A stretch of DNA of 46,983 nt from assembly GCA_005777185.1 (NCBI GenBank), contig SXNL01000232.1, forward strand, positions 1 to 46,983, written 5' to 3'. The stretch is from Myxococcales bacterium (lineage in GTDB: Bacteria; Myxococcota_A; Polyangia; Polyangiales; Polyangiaceae). Of the stretch, positions 16,801 through 25,498 are shown piece by piece. The position numbers and the translations under genes are program-made. The notes under the pieces are model-generated. The model was not told the origin of the DNA. It did no database searches and saw only the letters and a program-made list of their open reading frames with translations. Every line of letters starts with the position of its first letter. The stretch's first letter is position 1.

Positions 16801-19800
16801 ATCGCGCGATCGACACGTACGTCGGAGTCCTCGAGGACGAGCCGCAGGACGGCGCCGCCCTCGCGGCGCTCGACCGGCTCTACGGGAGCCTGCAGCGCTG
16901 GGAGCCCTACGTCGACACGCTGCGCAAGCGCATCGAGATCGACGTCGCCGAGGGTGAGCTCGTCGACCTGAAGTTCCGCCTCGGGCAGACGCTCGAGAAG
17001 TATCTCGACGACGCGCCGGGAGCGCTCGAGAACTACAAGGAGATCCTGTTCCTCGACGCCAAGCACGACGGAGCGCGGCTCGCGCTGGAGGCGATGCTCG
17101 GCCACGAGGGACTTCGCGCCGAGGCGGCGGAGATCCTCGAGTCCATCTACGAGGAGCGGGGCGACTGGGAACGGCTCATCGGTGCCCTCGGCATCCTCGC
17201 GGACGCCGAGAGCGACACGCTCCGGCGGGTGAAGCTTCTCCGCAAGATCGCGCGTATCAGCGGGGAGTCCCTGCGAGATCCGGGTCGCGCCTTCGAGGCG
17301 CTGTCTCGCGCGCTACGCGAGGATCCACAGAACACCGAGACGCGCGACGAGATCGAGTCCGTCGCGGCGGCGGCCCAAGCCTACCCGAAGCTGGTCGTCC
17401 TCTACGAGGAGATCGCGCGCGCGCTCGCCGACGCCACGCTCGCCCGCGACTACTGGATGCGACTTGCGGCGACCTTCGAAGGTCAGCTCGAGATGGTCGA
17501 CGACGCGGCGCGTTGTTACCACCAGGTCCTCGCCCTCGACGCGACCGATCCGGAGGCGTTGGCGGCGCTCGAGCAGCTGTTCGTGCGCACGGAACGCTGG
17601 ACGGACCTCATCGGCGTCATCGAGCGACGCGTCGAGCAGACCGTGGATCCGGAGGCGCGTGAGGGCCTCTTCGCCCAGATGGCGATCATCTACGACACAA
17701 GGCTCGGCCGGCCCCAGGACGCGGTCACCTGCTACCGCAAGGTGCTCGAGTTCGATCCATCGAGCACGCGAGCGCTGGGAGCGCTCGACAACCTCTTCGT
17801 GCGCCAGAAGATGTGGGGTGACCTGGCGGACAACCTCGAAGCCCAGCTCGCCCTTGCGTCGGTCGAGGAGGCGCGTATCGCGCTCATGCTGCGCCTTGCC
17901 GCGCTCCGCGAGACCGAGATGCAGCAGGTCGAGGTCGCGATCGAGAACTACCGCACGGTCCTCGAGCATGACATGGGAAACCAGGCGGCGTTCGCCGCCC
18001 TCGAGCGCCTCGGCAAGGACAGCCGGTGGGAGCTCGGCATCGCCGACCTCCTCGAGCCGCTCTACCGCCAGGCGGGCGACTTCCAGAAGCTCATCGGCGC
18101 GCACGAGGTCCAGGTCCGCCGCAGCGACGACCCGGCCCGCAAGGTGGAGCTCCTCCACCAGATCGCGCAGCTCTACGAGGACGCAGCCGGGGATCAGAGC
18201 GCGGCGTTCGACACGCTGGCGCGCGCGATGCGCGAGGACCCGGCGAACGAGCTGAGCCAGCAGACCATCGAACGGCTCGGGCGCGCCACGGGGCGCTTCG
18301 CGGACCTGTGCGCCGTCTACGACGACCTCGCGGGGAAGTGCGAGGACGCTGCGCTCGCGAGCTCCCTCCTCATGACGAGCGCGCGCCTGTTCGAGCAGGA
18401 CATCGCCGACGCCGACACGGCGGTCGCCCATTACCGGCGCGTGCTGACCATCGACGTGTGCCACCTCACCGCCGCCGAGTCCCTCGAGCGGCTCTTCCGC
18501 CAGACGGAGCGATACGCGGAGCTATCGCTGATCCTCCAGCAGAAGAGTGAAATCCTCGACGAGCCGCAGGACAAGAAGGAGGCGCTCTTCCAGGCCGCGG
18601 CGATCGAGGAGGACGTCCTCGAGAAGCCCGAGGCTGCGATCCTCGTCTACCAGAAGGTCCTTTCCATCGACGAGGACGACATTCGCGCGCTCGACGCGCT
18701 CGTGAAGCGATACCTCGGGCTCTCGCGGTGGACGGATCTCCTCTCCGCGTTCGCCAAGAAGACGGACCTCGTGGTCGACCCCGAGGAGAAGAAGCGGATC
18801 CTCTACCAGGTGGGGGCGGTGTACGAGCGCGAGCTCACCGACGTCCCGCGCGCGATCGAGACGTATCAGCGCGTCCTCGAGATCGATCCGGACGACGTGC
18901 AGGCCCTCTCACGCCTCGATGTGCTCTACGAGCAAGCAGAGAACTGGAGCGACCTCCTCGGCATCCTCCAGCGCGAGAGCGAGATGACCTCCGACGTGGA
19001 GGAGGCCATCAGCTTCCACTACCGCATCGGCGAGCTCTACGAGAGGCGGCTCGAAGATGTCGCGCGCGCAGTGGAGATCTACCGCGACATCCTGGGGCGC
19101 AAGCCCGATCACGCGCCGACCCTTGTCGCGCTCGAAGGCCTCAAGGCGGGGGACAGTGATCCGCTCGGCGCGGCCGCGGTCCTCGAGCCCGTGTACGAGG
19201 GCGCGAGCGATTGGCCCAAGCTCATCAGCGTGCACGAGGTGCAGGTCGCCCATGCGAGCGATCCGTTCCAGAAGGTCGATCTGCTCCACAGGATCGCCCG
19301 CCTGTACGAGGACATGCTCGAGAACCACGCGTCGGCGTTCGACACGCTTGCGCGAGCCATCGCCCTCGACAACGGCAACGAGCAGACGCTTCAGAACCTG
19401 GAACGACTGGCGACCGTGGTCAACCGCTGGCCAGACGTCGCGCGTCTGTATGACGCCGAGCTCGCCAAGCTCGCAGAGACGCCGGACCGCTTCATCGAGC
19501 TCGGGCTGCGGCTCGCACAGATCTTCGAGGTGCAGCTCGAGGACGTCGAGAACGCCATCGTGCGCTACCAGCGCGTGACGGGCGTCGAGGCCGAGAACCA
19601 GAGCGCCGTGCGGTCCCTCGATCGGTTGTACGTCCAGACGGAGCGCTGGGCGGAGCTCGCCGCGATCCTCGCGGTCGAGGCCGAGATCGGCCAGACACCG
19701 GACGAGATCCTGGAGTTCAAGTACAGGCTCGGTCAGGTGCAAGAGAAGCGCCTCGGCAACCTCGATCTCGCGATCTCCGCGTACCGTGACGTGCTCAACG

Positions 19801-22800
19801 CCGCCCCGGAGCACCAGACGACGCTCGAGGCCCTCGAGGCCCTGTTCGCCGCCGGCACGAAGCAGGTCGAGATCGCGGAGATCCTCGAGCCTCTCTACCG
19901 CCAGTCGAGCGAGTGGGAGAAGCTCTCGAGGGTCTACGAGGCCCAGCTCGCCCACGTGCCCCCGGTCAAGCCAGAAGATGGCGGCCTCGGCGGCGAGGAG
20001 GACCGGCTCCAGGCGTACTACCGCATCGCAGAGCTCCATGAGGAGCGGCTCGGCGATCCGGTCCAGACGCTCGCGACGTACATCCGGGCCCTCAAGGAGT
20101 ATCCGCTCGACGAGAAGTCGGGCGAGGAGGCGCCGCGCCTCGCGAACGGCATCGACCAGGGCTTCGACACGCTGGCGAACGCCTACGCCGACATCGTGTC
20201 GCTCCACGCGGATCCGGGCGTCCAGAAGGTCATCGGCAGGCGGCTCGCGCGGACGTACGAGGAGCAACTCGGGGACGTTGTGCGCGCCGAGCAGACGTAC
20301 ACGTACGTGCTCTCCGTGGACGCTCAGGACACGGAGGCACTCGCCAACCTCGATCGCATCTACGCGGCGAGCGAGAACTGGCAAGCTCTCGCCCAGATCC
20401 TCGAGATGCGCGTCAAGGCGCCGGCCGAGGAGGTGGAGCTCGTCGACTTCTATGCGCGGCTCGGCGACGTCTACGAGACGCACCTCGCGGACATCCCCAG
20501 CGCGACCTCCTCGTACCGGAAGATCTTCGACGGGCTCGACCGCACCCACGAGGGCGCCATCCTGGCTCTCGCACGCATCTACGAGGGTCAGTCGGACTGG
20601 ATCCGTCTGAACGAGGTCCACGAGCGCGAGCTCGAGAACGCGTCCGGTGACGTCGCCGAGGCGGAGATCCGCGCGAAGCTCGCGCACCTGGCGGCCGAGC
20701 GGCTCGGCGAGCCTCTCCGCGCCATCGACGGGTGGAAGGTCGTCCTCGATCTCCGCGGCGAAGATCCGGAGGCCCTCGCGGCCCTGTCGGACCTCTACCA
20801 GGGACAGAATGCCTGGCGCGAGCTCGTCGACGTGCTCGAGCGCCAGTTCGACATCGCCGCGGAGGACGACGATCGCGTCAACATCCTCACGCGCCGCGCC
20901 CGCGTCTTCACCGACCAGATGGGCCGTGACGACCTCGCGCTCGAGAACTGGTCGCGCGTGCTCGACATCGGCTACGCGAACCTCGCCGCCCTTCGCGCGA
21001 TGGCCGCGATTCGCCGTCGCCAGAACGATCCGAACGAGCTCGTGAGCGCGCTCCATCAGACCGTCGATCGCGCCGCGGCGATGCTCGACGCCGAGGAGCT
21101 CAAGGAGATCTTCCGCGAGCTCGGCCGTACGTACCAGGACCAGCTGGGGCAGCTCTTCGACGCCGCCGACGCGTGGCGCAAGCTGCTGGACATCGGTCCC
21201 GACTTCGAGGCGATGGACCGCCTCGAGACCATCTACCGCGCCGAAGAGCGCTGGGTGGAGGTCATCGACATCAAGATGCGCCGCGCCGATGCCCTCGACG
21301 ACAAGCAGCTCAAGATCGACGAGCTGCGCAGCGTCGCCGGCCTGTGGAACGAGGAGGCTCAGGATCCGGACAAGGCGACGCCGGCGTGGCAGAAGGTCCT
21401 GGAGGCCGAGCCCACACACGACGAAGCCTTCCGCGAGCTCGAGAAACTCCACGCGGCTGCAAACCGCAACGAGCCCCTCATCGAGCTGTACCTTGCCCGC
21501 CTCGACACTCGGGCCGAGGTTTCGGAGCGCACCGAGCTGCTCCGCAAGATCGCCCGCGTCTTCGAGGAGAAGCTCGAGGACAAGAACCAGGCGCTCGACG
21601 CGCTCATCAACGCCCTGCAGGAGGACATCCACGACCGCGAGACGGCGCGGTACCTCGAGCGCATGGCGCAGGCGACAGGGCGCTGGGGTGAGGTCATCCA
21701 GACGGCCAACAACTGGCTCCAGGCCGAGGCCGTCCCTGCCCAGAAGATCCGCCTCTGCCTGCACCTCGCGAAGTGGTACGGCGACGACCTCGGCCATCCG
21801 GAGTACGCGCAGCCGTATTACGCGCAGATCGTCCAGCTGGATCCGAACAACGTCGGCGCGCTCCGCCAGATGGGGCAGCTCTACCGCAAGAACCAGAACT
21901 GGCAGCAGCTCGGCACGACCCTGACGCGCGCGCTCGACGTGGCCGTCACGCCGGTCGATCGCAAGGAGATCCTGACGGAGCTCGGGGAGCTCCTCGACTC
22001 GCACATGTCGCAGACCGACGACGCGGTCGGGTACTTCACCCGCGCCCTCGACGTCGATGCACACTTCGTCCCGGCGATCGAGAACCTCGAGCGGATCTAC
22101 GCTGCCCGCGGTCAGAACGCCGAGCTCGTCGCGGTGCTCGGCAAGAAGATCCCGGCGCTCACCGATCCCGCCGAGATTGCGAACGTCAAGCTCCGCATCG
22201 GGTCGCTCCTCGAGTCGATGGGTGACGCCGCCCGCGCCGCGACGATGTACCGCGAAGTCGTCGACGCGGATCCGGCGAGCCTCCAGGGCCTCCGCGGTCT
22301 GGGCCGCGTCCACGAGGTGTTGGAGCAGTGGCCGGACCTCGTCCGCGTGCTCGAGAGCGAGCTCGACGTCGTTTCGACGGAGCGTGAGCGTATCGACATC
22401 CTCATGCACGTCGCGAGCCTCCAGGAGGAGCACTTCCTCAAGCCGGATCTCGCCGCGCAGCGACTCGAGCAGCTCCTCGAGATCGATCCCAACCACGAAG
22501 AGGCGTACGTCGCGCTCGAGCGGAACTACAGGAAGCTCCGCCAGTGGCTCGAGCTCGTCAACGCGTACGAGCGCCACATCGGGGCCACCCTCGAGCGGAA
22601 GACGAAGATCGATCTCTTCGGCGCCATCGCGCAGGTCTACGTGGACGAGGTCGAGGACATGGAGCGCGCGATCGACGCGTACCGCAACATCGTCGATCTC
22701 GACGAGGTCAACGTTCCCGCGTGGGAGGCGCTCTCCAAGGCCTACGACAAGCTCGGGGATGCGGCCCAATCCATCGACGCGATGACCCGCGTGGCGGACC

Positions 22801-25367
22801 TCACCCAGGACACGAAGCAGAGAGTCGAGGCCTTCTTCAAGATCGCGAAGGCCCTCGACGAGAAGCTCAGCGACCGCCTGCAGGCGCGCGATCGCTACGA
22901 GCAGGCCCTCGATCTCGACCCCTCGCACATCCCGTCGCTCGGCGCCCTGCGCCAGCTCGCGATGGACGATTCGGACTGGGACAAGGCGGCGCGGTACATC
23001 GACCAGGAACAGAGCTACACCGTCGGCTTCGCTGGCGCGCCGCGGCAGCGCGCGCGGCTCCTCATCGAGCTCGGCAGGATCCGCGAGGAGATGCTCGGTG
23101 ACCACGAGAGCGCCGTGCTCGCGTGGGAGGCCGCCTACGAGGCCGACCCCGAGAACGACGAGTCTGCTCTCCCGCTCGCCAACGACTACGTCGCGCGCGA
23201 GCTGTGGGAGCGCGCCGAGCCGCTGCTCGAGACGCTGGTACGCCGCGCGGGCAAGCGTGATCGGGCGGAGCAGCACGATCTGAACGCGAAGCTCGGGCGC
23301 GTCTGCGCTGCGCTCGGCAAGGACGACAAGGCGTACCGCGCGTACAGCACGGCCCACCAGCTCGATCTCACCGACCAGGCGACGATCCGCGGCCTCGCGG
23401 ACGTGTGTTTCCGGCTGCGCGACTGGGCGGCGGCGCTCACCAACCTGCAGAAGGTCCTGACATCGCTCTCCGAGGAGGAGGTCGAGGCGCGCGCCGACGT
23501 CTACTTCAAGCTCGGCTGCATCAAGCGGGAGCAGGGCCAAGCGAAGCAGGCCATCACGAACTTCGAGAAGGCGCTCGGCGTCGATCCCGCACACAGGCCG
23601 ACCTTCGAGGCGCTCGTCGGGATCTACACGAACCTCAAGGACTGGAAGCAGGTCGTCTTCTACAAGCGGCAGATCCTCGCCAACGTGATCGAGGGCGAAG
23701 AGCGCTTCAAGATCCTCATGGAGATTGGAGACATCTGCAACGACCACGACAAGAGCCCGCTCAAGGCCATCGAGGCGCTCGAGGAGGCCCGCGAGCTCCA
23801 GCCGGAGAACCGGCCGCTGCTCCACAAGATGCTCACACTGTACGAGAGCTCGCAGAACTGGGCGAAGATGATCGACACGCTCCAGATCATCGCGGACATG
23901 GAGAAGGACAACGGGCGGAGGAGCAAGTTCATCTTCACGATGGCGCAGATCTTCCGCGACAAGGAGAACAACCTCGATCGCGCGGTCGAACTCTTCAACG
24001 AGGCGCTCGACCTCAACCCGAGCTACCTCGAGGCGTTCGAACGCATCAACAAGATCCTGACGAACAACCGTGACTGGAAGGGCCTCGAGCGAGCGTACCG
24101 CAAGATGCTCCGCCGCCTCTCCACAGCGGCGGCAGACCAGCAGAAGGGGAGCCCGGAGGAGCGAGCCGAGCTCGAGTTCAACCTCTGGCACCAGCTCGGC
24201 ATCATCTACCGCGATAGGCTCCAGAGCGCGGCGAGCGCCATCGAGGCTTTCAAGATGGCCGCGCACAAGAAGCCGGAGGATCCACAGGAGCGTCAGATCC
24301 TCGCGGAGCTGTACGAGATGACCGACCAGCTCGAGGCGGCCATCGGCGAGCACGTCATCGTGCTGCAGAAGGACCCGCTTCGCGTGGACCCCTACCGCAG
24401 CCTGTACCGGCTCGCGCTCAAGATGCACGACTACGACCGTGCGTGGTGCATGTGCGCCGCGCTCGCGTTCCTGCAGCGCGCCGAGGAAGAGGAGCGTCGC
24501 TTCTTCGAGGACTACCGGCCGCGCGGCATGATCCAGGTGAAGAGCCGCCTCGACAACGAGCAGTGGGTGCGCAACCTCTTCCACCGCGACGAGAGCATCT
24601 TCGTCGGCAAGATCTTCGAGATGGTCACGCCCTCCGCCGTGACGGCGAAGCTCCAGGCCCTCCAGGCCGCGAAGCAGCTGCCCGCGCTCGACCGGCGCTT
24701 CAAGCAGGATCCGGCCACGAGCACGGTCACCTTCGCGAAGACGTTCGGATGGGCGGGTCAGGTGCTCGGCGTCCAGCTCCCCGAGCTCTACGTTCGTAAC
24801 GATGTGCCCGGGGCGCTCATGGCGGTCGCTGCCCGCCCGCCGGCGAGCGTGGCCGGTCAGACCGTGCTCACAGGCTTCACGCCGCAGGAGCTCACGTTCA
24901 TCGTGGGCAAGCACCTGTCCACGTACCGTGGCGAGCACTACATCAAGAACATCTTCCCTACGCTCGGCGAGCTGAAGGTCGTGCTGTTTTCCGCGATCAA
25001 GCTCATCATGGCGGACTTCCAGGTTCCGCCCGAGATGGCGCAGGCGGTGGCCACCACGGCCCAGTCGATCGCCCGGTTCATACAGCCTGTGGAGCGGGAC
25101 TCGCTCCGACTCGTCGTCCAGAAGTTCATCGAGGAGGGGGCAAAGGCCGACCTGAGGCGGTGGATGCAGGCGACGGACATCACCGCCGCCCGCGCAGGGC
25201 TGCTCCTGTGCGGCGACCTCGAGATCGCGAAGAAGATCATCCAGGCCGAGCCGCAGCTCCCCGGCGACCTTCCGCCCGCGGAGAAGATGAAGGAGCTGCT
25301 CATCTTCTCCGTCAGCGACCAGTACCTCGCGCTGCGCTCGACCCTCGGGATCAACGTCAGCGGCTGA
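13857..25367 (+). CDS. gltI: AgmK/GltI-like giant TPR protein
   Basis: A 3836-residue protein, nearly the size reported for M. xanthus AgmK (GltI, about 3800 residues). It has no signal peptide or TM helix, so it should be cytoplasmic or bound to the inner face of the membrane. The N-terminal 380 residues are helical repeats, a Pro/Ala/Val linker spans about 381-478, and then TPR-type modules of roughly 70-80 residues run to about residue 3500 with the recurring pattern YxxVLxxDPxxxxALxALxxLYxxxxxWxxL. The last 330 residues are a distinct non-TPR domain (LTGFTPQELTFIVGKHLSTY, then FPTLGELKVVLFSAIKLIMA) that I do not recognise. The ATG at 13857 has a GAGGAG site; a GTG at 13800 is the alternative. 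In Myxococcus this protein is part of the machinery that moves with focal adhesions; that role here is inferred. Confidence 0.85.
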   Translation: MDLLEERLSHLEAIRDWQGLVEELESAIAAGGPNETRANLHLRLGQVLESKFLSGVRALKHFQDAYKLNPQVSKSLEGARRIYWDLGKLAMVQKLLELELKTSTPGERQSAILVELGDVLTDLGDMEKATSVYARALGASGGQNAEASACLEDAQVDATTWQERMASILSAAHGGSPGAALGRQFLRVARILKRFAPSEVEGMLRRAYAADAVSKQTAALYEGILVEAGRADELDATQKEILAGLATRADRAYAALTFGIRWVLRHQSVDVGARFLEESVKLDPENEGAFQFLRDIYGKKGGDWDRVITIAEEAVTGANGRGSSILAQTAVIAWREAGNLNRARALFERLSGLEPDHPQLRAFEQQIGESVRSRKERLTAPPPAPSADEPALDDSDSTSVVPPGILAAAIAASVPPVVEVAPPAPVTPSPPEPAPIAAPPAPVVDVPPPAPAAVVPVEPPPAAVAAPAEPAPQPQAADDAKIAELRALAEKQEAAKRFNEYVKTLLALAAAVPDDVEKIELYAKAADLYVNKFANQAEAVKAYEQILALDAENDTAISYLRQMYEKRRDWEKLLGLERREAERMSYGPMRGAKFLEIAKLATERVKKPEVCIDLWREVLESDDSNAEALQALSQLYERSKEFDKLVTILEKQAETTYDAPLKIQILSKLGTIYGDRLSNDEGAVTAWRSLLVLDPNDRKAQEALKKKYLALGHWDELEVFYAESGKWDEFIRVLEQQEAKESGTAKIGLLFKIAELWADKKQKSDRAAKAYEKVLELEPDNLRAAEALIPIYTAASNSKALANAIEVKLGHEEDAFSKLGLLREVAALYEGPKVKDPQRAFERYLSAFELFPGDETSMADAERAAQVTSGWERLIAAYRAAIDASLDPAVTGPLRLRLGRILVEEVSRVDEALDAYRAVYDADAENAEAIAALERLYRQTRRFDDLLGIYEKKREIAGDRAERRTISYSIAALQETELKDVDRAIDTYVGVLEDEPQDGAALAALDRLYGSLQRWEPYVDTLRKRIEIDVAEGELVDLKFRLGQTLEKYLDDAPGALENYKEILFLDAKHDGARLALEAMLGHEGLRAEAAEILESIYEERGDWERLIGALGILADAESDTLRRVKLLRKIARISGESLRDPGRAFEALSRALREDPQNTETRDEIESVAAAAQAYPKLVVLYEEIARALADATLARDYWMRLAATFEGQLEMVDDAARCYHQVLALDATDPEALAALEQLFVRTERWTDLIGVIERRVEQTVDPEAREGLFAQMAIIYDTRLGRPQDAVTCYRKVLEFDPSSTRALGALDNLFVRQKMWGDLADNLEAQLALASVEEARIALMLRLAALRETEMQQVEVAIENYRTVLEHDMGNQAAFAALERLGKDSRWELGIADLLEPLYRQAGDFQKLIGAHEVQVRRSDDPARKVELLHQIAQLYEDAAGDQSAAFDTLARAMREDPANELSQQTIERLGRATGRFADLCAVYDDLAGKCEDAALASSLLMTSARLFEQDIADADTAVAHYRRVLTIDVCHLTAAESLERLFRQTERYAELSLILQQKSEILDEPQDKKEALFQAAAIEEDVLEKPEAAILVYQKVLSIDEDDIRALDALVKRYLGLSRWTDLLSAFAKKTDLVVDPEEKKRILYQVGAVYERELTDVPRAIETYQRVLEIDPDDVQALSRLDVLYEQAENWSDLLGILQRESEMTSDVEEAISFHYRIGELYERRLEDVARAVEIYRDILGRKPDHAPTLVALEGLKAGDSDPLGAAAVLEPVYEGASDWPKLISVHEVQVAHASDPFQKVDLLHRIARLYEDMLENHASAFDTLARAIALDNGNEQTLQNLERLATVVNRWPDVARLYDAELAKLAETPDRFIELGLRLAQIFEVQLEDVENAIVRYQRVTGVEAENQSAVRSLDRLYVQTERWAELAAILAVEAEIGQTPDEILEFKYRLGQVQEKRLGNLDLAISAYRDVLNAAPEHQTTLEALEALFAAGTKQVEIAEILEPLYRQSSEWEKLSRVYEAQLAHVPPVKPEDGGLGGEEDRLQAYYRIAELHEERLGDPVQTLATYIRALKEYPLDEKSGEEAPRLANGIDQGFDTLANAYADIVSLHADPGVQKVIGRRLARTYEEQLGDVVRAEQTYTYVLSVDAQDTEALANLDRIYAASENWQALAQILEMRVKAPAEEVELVDFYARLGDVYETHLADIPSATSSYRKIFDGLDRTHEGAILALARIYEGQSDWIRLNEVHERELENASGDVAEAEIRAKLAHLAAERLGEPLRAIDGWKVVLDLRGEDPEALAALSDLYQGQNAWRELVDVLERQFDIAAEDDDRVNILTRRARVFTDQMGRDDLALENWSRVLDIGYANLAALRAMAAIRRRQNDPNELVSALHQTVDRAAAMLDAEELKEIFRELGRTYQDQLGQLFDAADAWRKLLDIGPDFEAMDRLETIYRAEERWVEVIDIKMRRADALDDKQLKIDELRSVAGLWNEEAQDPDKATPAWQKVLEAEPTHDEAFRELEKLHAAANRNEPLIELYLARLDTRAEVSERTELLRKIARVFEEKLEDKNQALDALINALQEDIHDRETARYLERMAQATGRWGEVIQTANNWLQAEAVPAQKIRLCLHLAKWYGDDLGHPEYAQPYYAQIVQLDPNNVGALRQMGQLYRKNQNWQQLGTTLTRALDVAVTPVDRKEILTELGELLDSHMSQTDDAVGYFTRALDVDAHFVPAIENLERIYAARGQNAELVAVLGKKIPALTDPAEIANVKLRIGSLLESMGDAARAATMYREVVDADPASLQGLRGLGRVHEVLEQWPDLVRVLESELDVVSTERERIDILMHVASLQEEHFLKPDLAAQRLEQLLEIDPNHEEAYVALERNYRKLRQWLELVNAYERHIGATLERKTKIDLFGAIAQVYVDEVEDMERAIDAYRNIVDLDEVNVPAWEALSKAYDKLGDAAQSIDAMTRVADLTQDTKQRVEAFFKIAKALDEKLSDRLQARDRYEQALDLDPSHIPSLGALRQLAMDDSDWDKAARYIDQEQSYTVGFAGAPRQRARLLIELGRIREEMLGDHESAVLAWEAAYEADPENDESALPLANDYVARELWERAEPLLETLVRRAGKRDRAEQHDLNAKLGRVCAALGKDDKAYRAYSTAHQLDLTDQATIRGLADVCFRLRDWAAALTNLQKVLTSLSEEEVEARADVYFKLGCIKREQGQAKQAITNFEKALGVDPAHRPTFEALVGIYTNLKDWKQVVFYKRQILANVIEGEERFKILMEIGDICNDHDKSPLKAIEALEEARELQPENRPLLHKMLTLYESSQNWAKMIDTLQIIADMEKDNGRRSKFIFTMAQIFRDKENNLDRAVELFNEALDLNPSYLEAFERINKILTNNRDWKGLERAYRKMLRRLSTAAADQQKGSPEERAELEFNLWHQLGIIYRDRLQSAASAIEAFKMAAHKKPEDPQERQILAELYEMTDQLEAAIGEHVIVLQKDPLRVDPYRSLYRLALKMHDYDRAWCMCAALAFLQRAEEEERRFFEDYRPRGMIQVKSRLDNEQWVRNLFHRDESIFVGKIFEMVTPSAVTAKLQALQAAKQLPALDRRFKQDPATSTVTFAKTFGWAGQVLGVQLPELYVRNDVPGALMAVAARPPASVAGQTVLTGFTPQELTFIVGKHLSTYRGEHYIKNIFPTLGELKVVLFSAIKLIMADFQVPPEMAQAVATTAQSIARFIQPVERDSLRLVVQKFIEEGAKADLRRWMQATDITAARAGLLLCGDLEIAKKIIQAEPQLPGDLPPAEKMKELLIFSVSDQYLALRSTLGINVSG

Positions 25368-25498
25368 CGGTCGTCCAGCTTGGCGGGGCCCGGGAGTGCC
25401 CCTCGAGCTCTCCGCCGGACCGGTGTGCACTTTGTGAGCAACGGGGACGGGTGGCGGTCGATGGGCGTCCTCGAGGCGGGCTCGCGCCCGGGGAGCAC

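Noticed and set aside
18909-25430. Very long open frame on the minus strand opposite the giant TPR gene (over 2100 codons)
   Set aside because: Composition is Val/Leu/Arg/Glu repeats that mirror the TPR codons of the plus strand, as expected in high-GC DNA. No domain is visible.
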